Shown: positions 8,954-17,912, counted from the stretch's first letter. The stretch is DNA of 64,000 bases from Segatella copri (GCF_019249795.2 NZ_CP156893.1:1-64000), one strand, 5' to 3'. Notes: generated from the letters alone by a model not told the origin. Numbers and translations: made by a program.

Positions 8954-10075
8954 TTAATCTGTTTCCTTATGTTTATGTAAACGGCTAATTATCTTGTAGC
9001 CTCTTCCGTATCTTTTGCCTTTTATTCCAATCAGTCCACCATTATAATAATTCAGAACTTCATTTTTATGGAGTCTTGATAGGGTGGTGTTGAAACAGTT
9101 TATCTTGAGAGTAGGATAGAGTTGCATAGTCTTATCAATAAGACTCTCTTTGGTTTGCGGGAGGGACTCCTCTGTTAAGACTTTTACCATCGTAGATGCC
9201 AAAGAAGGTTTGGAATTATCTTTCAGGATAGTCTTTTCTTTTTCCTTCTTCTCCTTCTTCTTTTTCTTATGGTTATCTACAGTTGGAGTGGCGGTCTTTT
9301 TCTCTTCCTTCTTTGCCTGTTTGGCAAAGGATTCCGCATTGATGTCAAGCTTCAGTCCTAGAATTTCCGAAATGATGTTCTTGAGGACATAGATGAACAA
9401 CTCGCTGTCTTCACTCTTGAGTGAGGTCTCTTGTTTCCAGTAGCGACTCTTGAAAGCAAGTTGGGTCAACTCTTCAATCTCCTGTTCAGAAATATCTTCT
9501 TTGTTAGCGAGACGTGTATTGGCCACATTGAGGAATGAAGCAAAGGAAAAGGTGGAGAATTGACTTGGAATTACGTATGTGAAAATATGATTGTTTTCTC
9601 CCTTTGCTGAAGGATGTTTAAGATTAATCATACTCATCCCTTTTACCAGAGCAATTAAAAAAGCCATGCTGGCGTATGAGAGATTTGTATTTTCAACCTC
9701 ACAGATTCCTTTATAGTCGAGGTTCTTATCCGAGATAAAGTTCATGGTAAAAATACCATAGTTAGTCCATTCTGTAGAATGGAGCAACTGCTGGAGTGTG
9801 GAATCTTCTGGTGCACCCAAGCCTCTGTTAACGCTATCTATATAGCGACGCATTGTTTCTACTTCTTCCCATTGGAGAAGTGAATCATCTCCCGGCTCAT
9901 TGTTTCTGATGCAGCCGATGGTTCCCAGTCTGATAACATCAGCAGAAGTTGAAGTTCGCAGGTGATTTGCGAGCTTGGCAAATAAATTAGGCATCCAGTC
10001 GAAATCATCAACCGGCGAATCTATATAATCTTCCTGATAGTAATTGTTATCAGTAAAATCTAAATCTTGATACAT
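8954..10075 (-). CDS. Unrecognised protein with lysine-rich linker and C-terminal HTH-like domain
   Basis: 373 residues, no family recognised. The acidic N-terminus (YQEDYIDSPVDDFDW) is followed by a mostly helical core to about residue 250. A lysine/glutamate-rich linker comes next (KKKKKEKKEKEK, near residue 275), then a C-terminal about 85-residue segment (TMVKVLTEESLPQTKESL...LHKNEVLNYYNGG) that resembles a winged helix ending in basic residues. The start at 10075 is preferred to the in-frame ATG at 10147, because a promoter with TACCTTTG (-7) and TTTG (-33) lies between the two. The gene converges on mobV. A DNA-binding role is an inference from the tail only. Confidence 0.75.
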   Translation of the reverse strand: MYQDLDFTDNNYYQEDYIDSPVDDFDWMPNLFAKLANHLRTSTSADVIRLGTIGCIRNNEPGDDSLLQWEEVETMRRYIDSVNRGLGAPEDSTLQQLLHSTEWTNYGIFTMNFISDKNLDYKGICEVENTNLSYASMAFLIALVKGMSMINLKHPSAKGENNHIFTYVIPSQFSTFSFASFLNVANTRLANKEDISEQEIEELTQLAFKSRYWKQETSLKSEDSELFIYVLKNIISEILGLKLDINAESFAKQAKKEEKKTATPTVDNHKKKKKEKKEKEKTILKDNSKPSLASTMVKVLTEESLPQTKESLIDKTMQLYPTLKINCFNTTLSRLHKNEVLNYYNGGLIGIKGKRYGRGYKIISRLHKHKETD

Positions 10076-10116
10076 GCTATATTTTGTAAAAATATTGAAT
10101 TCAAATCTTTCATTTG

Positions 10117-10148
10117 CAAAGGTAAGAAAAAATATTCTATTCTCCAAA
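10117..10148 (-). promoter_or_regulatory. Promoter of the 8954-10075 gene
   Basis: On the minus strand, TTTG (10145-10148) and TACCTTTG (10117-10124) are 20 bp apart, a near-perfect Bacteroidota sigma-ABfr promoter 41 bp upstream of the ATG at 10075. Confidence 0.75.
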
Positions 10149-10314
10149 TTTTTGGCTAACTATTTGAACATCAGAGTATATTTTATGGTTTTGTTTGCTG
10201 AAAAAACACAAAAAATGGTCTTACTTGTAAAAACAGACAGACTTTTTAATAGTTTACAGGTCAAAAGGTGAGAAAGAATCTGTATTTTTTCTTGTATGAT
10301 TAAAATGTTTTTTG

Positions 10315-10322
10315 TAACTTCG
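10315..10322 (+). promoter_or_regulatory. Putative original promoter of the alcohol dehydrogenase, now separated
   Basis: TAACTTCG resembles the -7 box and points right. Directly after it, at 10335, comes the 8-bp target duplication of the IS66 copy. The first gene in this direction beyond the insertions is the alcohol dehydrogenase at 16873. If the boxes are real, IS66 and IS4 insertions moved the promoter 6.5 kb away. Confidence 0.4.
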
Positions 10323-10403
10323 CAGCATGATTTAACGTGAATGTAAGCGGCTCCGCGTTTATACCTTGCATAATTCAAAAAAAAGCAGTAACAGCTGATT
10401 AAA

Positions 10404-10620
10404 TTAATGCTGTTGCTGCTTTTTCCATCGGTCAGGAAGTAAGTCTCTATATTTTTCTAATGGGGTATTGGGTTGCCATTCTACAGTCTTTTCTATTACG
10501 TCGCATATGTATTCAAACAGATTAATGCCATTCAGCCTGCATGAGATTGCGATAGAATATAGGATAGCCGCCCGGCTTGCTCCTTCGTGCGAACCAAAGA
10601 ACATTGAGTTTCTTCTTGAT
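10404..10620 (-). pseudogene. IS66 tnpC, 3' fragment of copy 1
   Basis: Encodes the last about 72 residues of the IS66 transposase (IS66_C region, RRNSMFFGSHEGA... to WKKQQQH). The rest of the gene lies at 13363-14738, beyond the IS110-type insert. Confidence 0.93.
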
Positions 10621-10869
10621 TCCTAAGACATAGCCAAATTTTTGAGCAACTTTTTGTGTTAATAAATACAAAAGAGGTATTTTGGAACATACAGGCACTA
10701 AAATATCGGTAGCAGAAATGGTCAAAAATGATTTTTCTGTTACAAATCAACACGGAACTCGTTCTTTTAATAGCGTGTGGCTAGATTCCTAATTAGTTAT
10801 CCGTGTTTGTGTCTTTACAAGACTCTAAATGGCAGTAGCACAGACTGCTATAGTTCACTTGTTTCGGAC

Positions 10870-11895
10870 TTATGATATTGCAAGTTTTTCATTGCTGCTC
10901 TTTGAATCCAACGGTTCCCATTTTCTGTTCTGCTTACCTATAGCGAACATTCTGAGAACAAGTTTGAACTTAACGGCATTCAATGCCTTGCGTTTTGTGT
11001 CTGAATCTTGCTTACCTCCTAATTTACGGTTATAAAATGATTGTAACTCTGCATCATATTGTACAACAACTGTGGCCGCCATGGATAGATCTGCTTTCGC
11101 CTGACCATCACAGCGTGCTGAAGGTCGGGGACGCCATTTCACACTGGTGCCTGAAGTGCGGAAGTGCGGTGCCACGCCGACATAACTGGCATATTGCCTT
11201 GCTGTTTCAAAAGCGGTAAAGTTTCGGGTAATGACAATGACATTTATGGCATTGACGAAGCCTATTCCCGGTATTGTCAGAAGATTCTTGTAAGTAGACA
11301 AGAGGCTATCGTCTGTAGCCAGCAACTTCTGTTCTTCCAACTCGATGTTCTCAATGTCACGGCTGAATTTTTTGATGTAGCCATCATATAACTGGGCATC
11401 TTCCTTTGTGATGCATAGCTGTCTTCTGTTCATGAAGCATGTACGCTGTTCCACCAGGAACTTACGCTCATTCATCAGTGCCTTGAGTCTCTGCATGGTC
11501 TTGTCAGGCATATTATAAGGCTTGACACATTCAGTACCATTATAGCGATAGAGAAAGTCTGCAATCTTGGCAGAGTCAATCTTGTCGCTCTTGTCCTTGG
11601 GCCCCATGGGATAATGCTTTACCACATGGGTGGAGAGCATGCAGAACTGATAGTTCCTGGTATTAAGAAACTTCTCCAGCTCCATGGAATAGCTGCCGGT
11701 GAACTCCATTCCGAAGAGACTGTTCGAGAGAACCACATGATTCTTCTTGAGCCATGTGCACATTTCGCCAAATCCCTTGCGGGAATTGTTGAATACATCG
11801 TGAGAAAAGTCCTTAATTGGGGTTTCTTCACAGAAAATTGATACGTCAATGACATTTTTTGAGATGTCGATGCCGATAAATGATTTATTTTTCAT
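10870..11895 (-). CDS. IS110-family transposase 1
   Basis: 341 residues from the ATG at 11895; an earlier ATG at 11910 adds only five residues before MKNKSFIGIDIS, the normal family start. The N-terminal RuvC-like DEDD domain begins with FIGIDISKNVIDVSIF, has FGMEFTGSYS in the middle and the KSDKIDSAKIADF aspartates. The C-terminal Tnp_20 domain has IPGIGFVNAINVI, YVGVAPHFRTSGTSV and the catalytic-serine neighbourhood KADLSMAA. IS110 transposases are guided to their target by a bridge RNA encoded in a non-coding end of the element; the long leader upstream (11911-12171) is the candidate. Confidence 0.93.
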   Translation of the reverse strand: MKNKSFIGIDISKNVIDVSIFCEETPIKDFSHDVFNNSRKGFGEMCTWLKKNHVVLSNSLFGMEFTGSYSMELEKFLNTRNYQFCMLSTHVVKHYPMGPKDKSDKIDSAKIADFLYRYNGTECVKPYNMPDKTMQRLKALMNERKFLVEQRTCFMNRRQLCITKEDAQLYDGYIKKFSRDIENIELEEQKLLATDDSLLSTYKNLLTIPGIGFVNAINVIVITRNFTAFETARQYASYVGVAPHFRTSGTSVKWRPRPSARCDGQAKADLSMAATVVVQYDAELQSFYNRKLGGKQDSDTKRKALNAVKFKLVLRMFAIGKQNRKWEPLDSKSSNEKLAIS

Positions 11896-11910
11896 ACCTT
11901 TGTACCGCAT

Positions 11911-12171
11911 TTTGTAGGAAGGAGCTCTCTATGTCAGGGTAAGCCACATCTTTTAAAAGCTTCCACGGCTAATTCCCTAAACGGCACTTGACCTGGCATT
12001 TCAGGCTGGGGAGACTAGATCAGGGAAAGGTCTTTGTCTAAGACAAAATAGTTCACTACCCCCGTCCGGAGTTCCTTCCATTTCAGATGCTCCGGCAAAG
12101 GTAGTGAAAAAAACGCAGACAAAAGACTTAGTCGGGAAATAGTTATGCTCTAAGAAGTGCGATAGTTCACT
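11911..12171 (-). ncRNA. Candidate bridge RNA region of IS110 element 1
   Basis: About 260 bp of non-coding DNA sit upstream of transposase 1 inside the element. A stem-loop pairs TTCACTACC (12052-12060) with its complement at 12100-12108 and contains an inner pair CCGGA/TCCGG (12066-12070/12091-12095). One ATAGTTCACT copy lies just before this stem and one at the end of the region. IS110-group elements are known to encode structured bridge RNAs in this position. The exact RNA ends and guide loops are not assigned here. Confidence 0.45.
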
Positions 12172-12182
12172 TTTGCTGCATT

Positions 12183-13208
12183 TTAGTTCTTATATGCATC
12201 TGTCTCCACATATGGTGTTCCACGCTTTATCACGGCAAACATACGAAGGACCAGCTTGAACTTGACGGCATTGAGCACGATGCCACCGCATTTTTCCTTT
12301 CTCTTGCGTATCCAATAGTCTCTTATTGAAGGATTGTTCCTTATGGCGGAAAGGACAGCTATGGATAAGTCTGCCTTGGCTTCAGAAAAGCCTTTCTTGG
12401 AAACCCCCGTTTTCTTTCTTACTGAGGTACCAGATTCCTTTTTAAAAGGGGCTATTCCTATGTAACAGGCATATTTGCGAGGATTGCTGATTGCAGTGAA
12501 ATTTTCCGTCAATACAATGGTTTCCAACGCTATGATGCGACCAATGCCAGGAATGGAGGTCAGCAGATTGTAATTCTTTCTGATGCTTGTATCTTCATTC
12601 ATGTAGCTGTCAATCTCTTTGTCTATTGCTTTCTGGTTTTCCTGCATGTTCTTCAGCAGGAGTTTCTTGCGTTCAACGGATAAGTCTGTATCGTATGCGC
12701 TGATATCATGAAGCTGCTGCTTATAGAGAGTTGACTGCTTGGTGTTCTGCTTACGCTCTGCCAGCAATCTCTTCAACTTGAAATAGACAGGTGAAGGAAG
12801 TTTGGAGGGATTGCGAAGAATCTTCTTGTGGTTCTGCTCACAATAGATTGCTATTCTGAAAGCATCCAGTTCATCAGTCTTGATACGGTCTAGAGAGCGC
12901 TGGTCATCATCCAAGTCTGGCTCGAAGCGATGCATTTTGCGAGGTTCCACCATACCATAGATATATTCTTTGGATTCCAGCCATAATCTGAAGTTTTGGT
13001 TATAGAGTCCAGTATATTCCATACAGAACAAAAAGGTATCGAAGTCTTTTCCTACCTTTGCGACCCAGGAGCCAATCTTTTTGAACCCAGCATCATCATT
13101 GCTCACCTTAATATGAGCATTCTTCCAGTCGATGGTTTCACCATCATAATAAGCAAGGTCGAGAGTCTTCTTGGAGACATCTACGCCAAAGTAAAGTTCC
13201 TTATCCAT
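12183..13208 (-). CDS. IS110-family transposase 2
   Basis: 341 residues, clearly different in sequence from transposase 1. It has the DEDD N-terminus (YFGVDVSKKTLDLAYYD, FCMEYTGLYNQ, KTDELDAFRIA) and a Tnp_20 C-terminus (IPGIGRIIALETIVL, YIGIAPFKKESGTS, AKADLSIAV). Its stop codon is only 12 bp from an ATAGTTCACT motif, so that end of the element is short. The upstream end is also short (about 95 bp to ACAGTTCACC, 155 bp to the IS66 junction). A TACCTTTG box at 13352-13359 on the minus strand may drive it. Confidence 0.92.
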   Translation of the reverse strand: MDKELYFGVDVSKKTLDLAYYDGETIDWKNAHIKVSNDDAGFKKIGSWVAKVGKDFDTFLFCMEYTGLYNQNFRLWLESKEYIYGMVEPRKMHRFEPDLDDDQRSLDRIKTDELDAFRIAIYCEQNHKKILRNPSKLPSPVYFKLKRLLAERKQNTKQSTLYKQQLHDISAYDTDLSVERKKLLLKNMQENQKAIDKEIDSYMNEDTSIRKNYNLLTSIPGIGRIIALETIVLTENFTAISNPRKYACYIGIAPFKKESGTSVRKKTGVSKKGFSEAKADLSIAVLSAIRNNPSIRDYWIRKRKEKCGGIVLNAVKFKLVLRMFAVIKRGTPYVETDAYKN

Positions 13209-13319
13209 ATTATTGACATTTTAGCATTAAATGGAAACAAGAAAACATTTGGCTTGGCGAAGGACTGAATCAAAAAATAGTGATATTCTAGAGTGACATA
13301 CAGTTCACCTTAACACCCG

Positions 13320-14738
13320 TTAACCAATTCGTTTAAACTTGTTTCCAGGTGCAAAGGTAAAAGATAGTGATATGTATCTCTGGATTCTCTCAATGTAGTT
13401 GTTATCGAGAGCCGTATCACCTCTTTTGAAGATGTCACAAATGGCATTATATTCATTAAGGGCATAGCCGACCGCCTGCGCCAAGGTAGACTTGGGCAGC
13501 AAATCTTTCCTGGAAGATATTTCCTCCAGTTTCTCCAATAAATCCTGCAAAATGTCCGGTGCATATGACTGCCGATAGGCTAGATGGTCTTCAACGGTCC
13601 ATCCATTTACCCCAACCTTATGTTTTTTGTCTTCTCGATAAAATCTGTTGAGGATATCTACGACCTCCTGAGCATCCTTGTCTTCCTTGCCGCAGTCGAT
13701 GAAATCTCTCTTGACATGCTGCAGGCAGGCGATTCTCATAATGTCAGGATAAGCATCCGACTCCAGTTTCCGGTAAGGAGCATATGCATCACTCTGTATG
13801 GTACCTTTATAATCAGAGAATATGTTAAGTATGACCTGCTCAGAGCGTGATCCATCCTCATATACGAAGAAGACAAGTCCCAGTTTAGGCGCACTTACAG
13901 CCCAGAAGTAGCCTTTCTTCGAACCCTTGTCCGTAGGCTTTGTCTTGGCTAACAGCACTTTATGGTATGTCTCGTCTGCCGAGACATAATCCTGCTGCAA
14001 CACTACTTGGCAGATAGCCTTATAGAAGTTTTCCAGTACATCGGCACTTCTGGCAATCAGTTTGTTTGCCGTGGCTTTCCTTAACGTAAACCCATTGTCG
14101 GCAAAGTATTTGATGATTCGCTCTACCGGCATGGAATAGATGTATCGCATCTGCAGGAGTCCTGCTGCAAAGGAAGGTGAATAGGAAGAATTCAACAACA
14201 GAGCCGGCGGAGTTTTCCCCGGATACATGATACTTCCATCAGTATAAGTGTTGATGTGATACACGGTCTTGATGAATTTGATGGGTTCCATGCTGTAACG
14301 TATACAGGTACGAGTTCCGAAGAGACGCAACGTCTTCAAAAACTCTGCATCCATGACTGGATCTATCGTAACATGCACCTCTTTCATCTCGTAATGCATG
14401 TCACGCTTGGCTCCGTTGTTTTTGCGTGCCTTTCTCTTTTCGGCCTGCTCTGTTTTCTTCTTGTCAAATTCCTCCTGGGTCATCGAGTCTTGTGGATTCT
14501 TTTCCTGACGTTCGGACTTCTTGCCTGAAACGAGCTTGCCGAGTGCCTTGTTCTGACGATTCGCTTTGTCAATGGCGATTCCTTTCTGGACGAGTAATTC
14601 TTCTAATGACTTTATACGTTCAATGAGTTCGTTGACCTGTGTAGTCAATGAACTCACCGTAGCATTAGCTTGCTGAAGCTGTTCGTTTGCAAGCTGAAGC
14701 TGTTTCTTTAAAAGTACTATAATTTCGTCCTTTTTCAT
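13320..14738 (-). pseudogene. IS66 tnpC, 5' fragment of copy 1
   Basis: Encodes about 458 residues of the IS66 DDE transposase, ending in ...ERIQRYISLS. It then reads 14 foreign codons from the insert (SFTFAPG...) and stops at 13320; IS66 sequence ends at 13363. The N-terminal leucine-rich coiled coil, the zinc-finger-like region and most of the DDE domain are present. The protein lacks the C-terminal segment and is expected to be inactive. Confidence 0.93.
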
Positions 14739-14838
14739 AGTGCAAAGGTACGAAAAAATATCGAGATATGCAAGGATTTTTAGATATTTATTTTTCTATC
14801 TTATTGATACACAGTTCATTAAATATAATCTTATGCGC

Positions 14839-15186
14839 CTATAGATTAAGCCGTTTCCTATATCTCATACTTTTCAGGCAAATTCCGCTCATGATGGCAG
14901 ATAGCGTCTTGTACGGCATTTTGCATTGTTTGCTTTGGGGATCAAAGAATGGTAATTCAAAGGTTCCTCGCTCCAGTCGCTTCTGATACAGCAAGAAACC
15001 GTCGCCATCCCATTTTAGCATTTTTACCTGCTGGCGGTTCTTGGAGAAGAAGATGAAGACGGCACCACCGAGTGGCGGCAGCTCCATCTCCGTCCTCACA
15101 ATCTGGTACAGGCCATTTATGCCCATGTTCATTCGGACATATCGCTGGCAGACGTAATACTGGGTGTTTTCGTTTAATCCAAACAT
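14839..15186 (-). CDS. tnpB: IS66 accessory protein TnpB
   Basis: 115 residues, the IS66 Orf2 family (PF05717-type): VRMNMGINGLYQIV, GGAVFIFFSKNRQQVKML and WDGDGFLLYQKRLERGTFELP are the family landmarks. This TnpB is unrelated to the RNA-guided nuclease of the same name. It is needed with TnpA and TnpC for IS66 transposition. It starts inside the 3' end of tnpA (13-bp overlap), typical translational coupling. Intact in both copies. Confidence 0.95.
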   Translation of the reverse strand: MFGLNENTQYYVCQRYVRMNMGINGLYQIVRTEMELPPLGGAVFIFFSKNRQQVKMLKWDGDGFLLYQKRLERGTFELPFFDPQSKQCKMPYKTLSAIMSGICLKSMRYRKRLNL

Positions 15187-15584
15187 AGCAAGTCCTCCTT
15201 CTCGTAAAGTTTCATCAGATGCATGACTGATTTGGCACTACCTTTCTTGATGGTGACTATCGTTCCATTGGGAAAGGTTAAGGTTATGCCGAAAAGATAA
15301 TTTTCCGGGCAGACGGAATCGGATGGCATTTCCATGGGAAGGAACATCATCCCAGTGTCCTTGGCTGTTGCTTCGGAACATTCCTTACGGGCTTCGGCCT
15401 GAAGCAGACGAATCTGCTGTTTGGCTAACCTAACAGAATAACCTTTCTCTGACATCCATCTATGCATCGAGCGATGGTTTACATGCCGTTCCTTTAAAAA
15501 AGGAATCAAACTGGCTTTTGGATTATGATTCAAATGAATCTGGAAGGCATTCCATGCCCTCTCATAACGTTCTGTTGCTCTCAT
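15174..15584 (-). CDS. tnpA: IS66 accessory protein TnpA
   Basis: 136 residues from the ATG at 15584; the longer frame begins with a TTG that overlaps the TACCTTTG promoter box at 15612-15619 and is therefore rejected. The N-terminal helix-turn-helix segment (LIPFLKERHVNHRSMHRWMSEKG) and a C-terminal strand with ITLTFPNGTIVTI match Bacteroidota IS66 Orf1 proteins. It overlaps tnpB. Confidence 0.88.
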   Translation of the reverse strand: MRATERYERAWNAFQIHLNHNPKASLIPFLKERHVNHRSMHRWMSEKGYSVRLAKQQIRLLQAEARKECSEATAKDTGMMFLPMEMPSDSVCPENYLFGITLTFPNGTIVTIKKGSAKSVMHLMKLYEKEDLLCLD

Positions 15585-15693
15585 AATTTCGTTGCTTTTA
15601 AAATTATGGTGCAAAGGTAAGAACTTTTACGATAAAGGGCAAGGTATAAACGCGGAGCCGCTTACACGTGAATAATAATACTTATATCACTAC

Positions 15694-16846
15694 TGTCCAA
15701 TAAAAAAGGGCAATTCGATCTTTGAAACTGTTGAATTATAGTCTTTTATGCAGTATTTTGCAATGAAACGGACTTGATTTTGTAACTTTGCAGCCAAAAA
15801 GAATTGGCTACTATGTTTCAAGACAAATATGTTTTCGTTCAACTTACTGCATTTCTGAATAGAACTCAGTTCAACAACTACGTACGCAAGTATGATGGCA
15901 ACCGATACGTGAAACACTTCACTTGCTGGAACCAGCTTCTTGCAATGATGTTTGGGCAACTGAGCTATCGTGAGAGTTTACGTGACTTGATAGTTGCATT
16001 GGAAGCTCATCGAGCTACGCAATATCATCTGGGGCTTGGACGTAATACTATCGTAAAAGCAACTCTTGCTTATGCCAATCAGACTCGTGATTACAGGATT
16101 TTCGAAGACTTTGCATTCTATATGATGAAGGAAGCTTGCAAAAAGCGAGAAACCAGCATTTTGAATATACCAGGAAAGAAGTATGCTTTTGATTCGACAA
16201 CTATTCCGTTGTGTCTTGCAACTTTTCCATGGGCAAAGTTCAGAAGTAAGAAAGGAGGAGTCAAAGCACATGTCTTATATGACGTAGAAGCACAAGTTCC
16301 AGCTTTCTATACTGTGACCACAGCATCAAAGCATGATTCTACAGCAATGTCTTCAATTACGTATGAACCAAATAGTTACTACATTTTCGATAGGGCTTAT
16401 GATACTTTCAAGGAACTTTATAAGATTCATCTTACAGGTTCCTACTATGTAGTCAGAGCCAAAACGAACTTGAAGTACAAAATGGTAAAATGGAAGCGAA
16501 GAATGCCAAAGAATGTAAAAAAAGATGGTTGGTTGAACTATTTTTCAAATGGCTAAAGCAGCATCTTAAGATAAAGAGATTCTGGGACACAACGAAGAAT
16601 GCTGTACGCATACAGATTAGTGTTGCCATTATCACTTATTGTCTCGTGGCTATTGTGCACCATGATATGCAATTGAAACGCTCGACATATGAAGTTTTGC
16701 AGATTCTAAGCATTTCATTGACGGACAAAACCCGCCTAAGAGATCTATTTGATAAGACTATTTTCAACGATGTCAAAGAACTCGATTATCCCCTTTTTAA
16801 GGGACTATTTGATTAATTAATTAACGTGTCCAATTTTTATTGGACA
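15694..16846 (+). mobile_element. IS4-type element with internal deletion
   Basis: The ends read TGTCCAATAAAAA (from 15694) and its complement (to 16846); the right end also forms a local hairpin (16825-16847). The element lies 20 bp beyond the right target duplication of IS66 copy 1 and abuts the alcohol dehydrogenase leader. No clear target duplication was found. Confidence 0.75.
15813..16816 (+). pseudogene. IS4-type transposase (DUF4372 group), frameshifted and deleted
   Basis: Frame one, from the ATG at 15813, encodes the DUF4372 N-terminus (FQDKYVFVQLTAFLNRTQFN) and two catalytic aspartates (YAFDSTTIPL and YIFDRAYDTF). It ends at 16556. The C-terminal part with the catalytic glutamate (WLVELFFKWLKQHLKIKRFW) is in another frame from about 16520 to 16816. 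Roughly 70-80 residues usually found between KWKRRMPKNV and the glutamate region are missing, so the copy is dead. A TAACTTTG box at 15783-15790 precedes the gene. Confidence 0.88.
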
Positions 16847-16872
16847 CTAATGTACTTATATATATAATTAAG

Positions 16873-17910
16873 GTGAAAGCATTTACATATATCCAGCAAG
16901 GAAAGTTTGGCTTCACAGAAAAAGGGAAGCCTACGATAATAGATGAGCATGATGCCATCGTAAGAGTAACGCTGAGCAGTATCTGCACCAGTGATCTTCA
17001 TATCAAGCATGGTTCTGTGCCTCGCGCAGTACCGGGGATTACTATTGGCCACGAAATGGTAGGCATTGTAGAGAAAGTAGGAGAGAGGGTTTCCCATGTG
17101 AAGCCGGGAGACAGAGTATCCGTGAATGTAGAGACCTTCTGTGGAGAATGCTTCTATTGCAAGCATGGATACGTGAACAATTGTACATCTCCACATGGCG
17201 GATGGGCACTGGGATGCAGAATCGATGGCGGGCAGACGGAATATGTGAGGGTTCCTTATGTTACAACCGGCTTGAACAAGATTCCTGATTCGGTAAGCGA
17301 TGAGCAGGCACTCTTCGTTGGCGACATCCTTGCTACTGGATTCTGGGCTACGAGAATATCTGAAATTACGGAAGAGGATACTGTCTTGATTATCGGTGCT
17401 GGCCCTACGGGTGTCTGCTGTTTGCTTTGCACCTTGCTCAAGAATCCGAGAAACATCATCGTCTGTGAGAAATCAAAGGATAGGCGAGAGTTCATCCAGA
17501 ACCATTATCCGCAGGTGATGGTTGTTGAACCGGAGGATTGTGAGGCATTTGTCAAACAACATAGTCTGCATGGGGGAGCTGATGTGGTGATGGAGGTTGC
17601 AGGTGGACCTGATACCTTCCAGCTTGCCTGGAAGTGTGCCCGTCCTAATGCCATCGTCACCATCGTTGCGATGTATGACAAGCCGCAGATGCTTCCGCTT
17701 CCTGATATGTATGGCAAGAACCTCATCTTCAAGACGGGAGGTGTGGATGGATGTGACTGTGGGGAAATCCTTGATTTGATATCCCAGGGAAAGATAGATA
17801 CCACTCCTCTGATTACCCATCGTTTCCCGCTTTCAAGAATAGAAGAGGCATACGATGTTTTCGAGAACCGCAGGGATGGAGTCATCAAGGTGGCGATATT
17901 TCCTGGATAA
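16873..17910 (+). CDS. Zinc-dependent alcohol dehydrogenase, MDR family
   Basis: 345 residues, cytoplasmic NAD(P)-dependent oxidoreductase. Catalytic zinc ligands are in CTSDLHIKHG (Cys about 36) and GHEMVG (His-Glu about 60); the structural zinc site is CGECFYCKHGYVNNC (about 90-104). The Rossmann motif is IIGAGPTGVC near 178. The substrate is unknown; the sequence fits secondary-alcohol/polyol-type dehydrogenases. No ATG is available near the family start: the GTG at 16873 (MKAFTYIQ...) is chosen, since the 11 upstream codons come from the IS4 end. The gene lost its original leader to the IS4/IS66 insertions. Confidence 0.9.
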   Translation: MKAFTYIQQGKFGFTEKGKPTIIDEHDAIVRVTLSSICTSDLHIKHGSVPRAVPGITIGHEMVGIVEKVGERVSHVKPGDRVSVNVETFCGECFYCKHGYVNNCTSPHGGWALGCRIDGGQTEYVRVPYVTTGLNKIPDSVSDEQALFVGDILATGFWATRISEITEEDTVLIIGAGPTGVCCLLCTLLKNPRNIIVCEKSKDRREFIQNHYPQVMVVEPEDCEAFVKQHSLHGGADVVMEVAGGPDTFQLAWKCARPNAIVTIVAMYDKPQMLPLPDMYGKNLIFKTGGVDGCDCGEILDLISQGKIDTTPLITHRFPLSRIEEAYDVFENRRDGVIKVAIFPG

Positions 17911-17912
17911 AT

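Larger units (their letters stand above)
10621..13362 (-). mobile_element. 2.7-kb insert in IS66 tnpC holding two IS110-type elements
   Basis: The insert limits come from alignment with the intact IS66 copy: identity stops after ...CTTCTTGAT at 10620 and resumes at AGTGATATG from 13366 (GAT is shared at both edges). Inside are two different IS110-type transposase genes on the minus strand. The motif ATAGTTCACT occurs at 10850-10859, 12048-12057 and 12162-12171, and as ACAGTTCACC at 13301-13310. These may be ends or core sites of the two elements (about 1.2 and 1.1 kb). The flanks 10621-10849 and 13311-13362 belong to neither obvious element. Confidence 0.75.
10343..15665 (-). mobile_element. 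IS66-family element, copy 1, interrupted by IS110-type insert
   Basis: The ends are 25-27 bp inverted repeats (GTAAGCGGCTCCGCGTTTAT at the left, its complement at 15646-15665). The element is bordered by a perfect 8-bp target duplication ACGTGAAT (10335-10342 and 15666-15673), as usual for IS66. It carries tnpA, tnpB and tnpC reading leftwards, but tnpC is split at 10620/13363. Without the insert it is nearly identical to copy 2 (19296-21873), which supplies the intact reference. Confidence 0.95.

Noticed and set aside
13584..15000. Plus-strand frames inside the IS66 copies (repeated at 19792-21194)
   Set aside because: Opposite-strand shadows of tnpC and tnpB; they recur only because the IS is duplicated.
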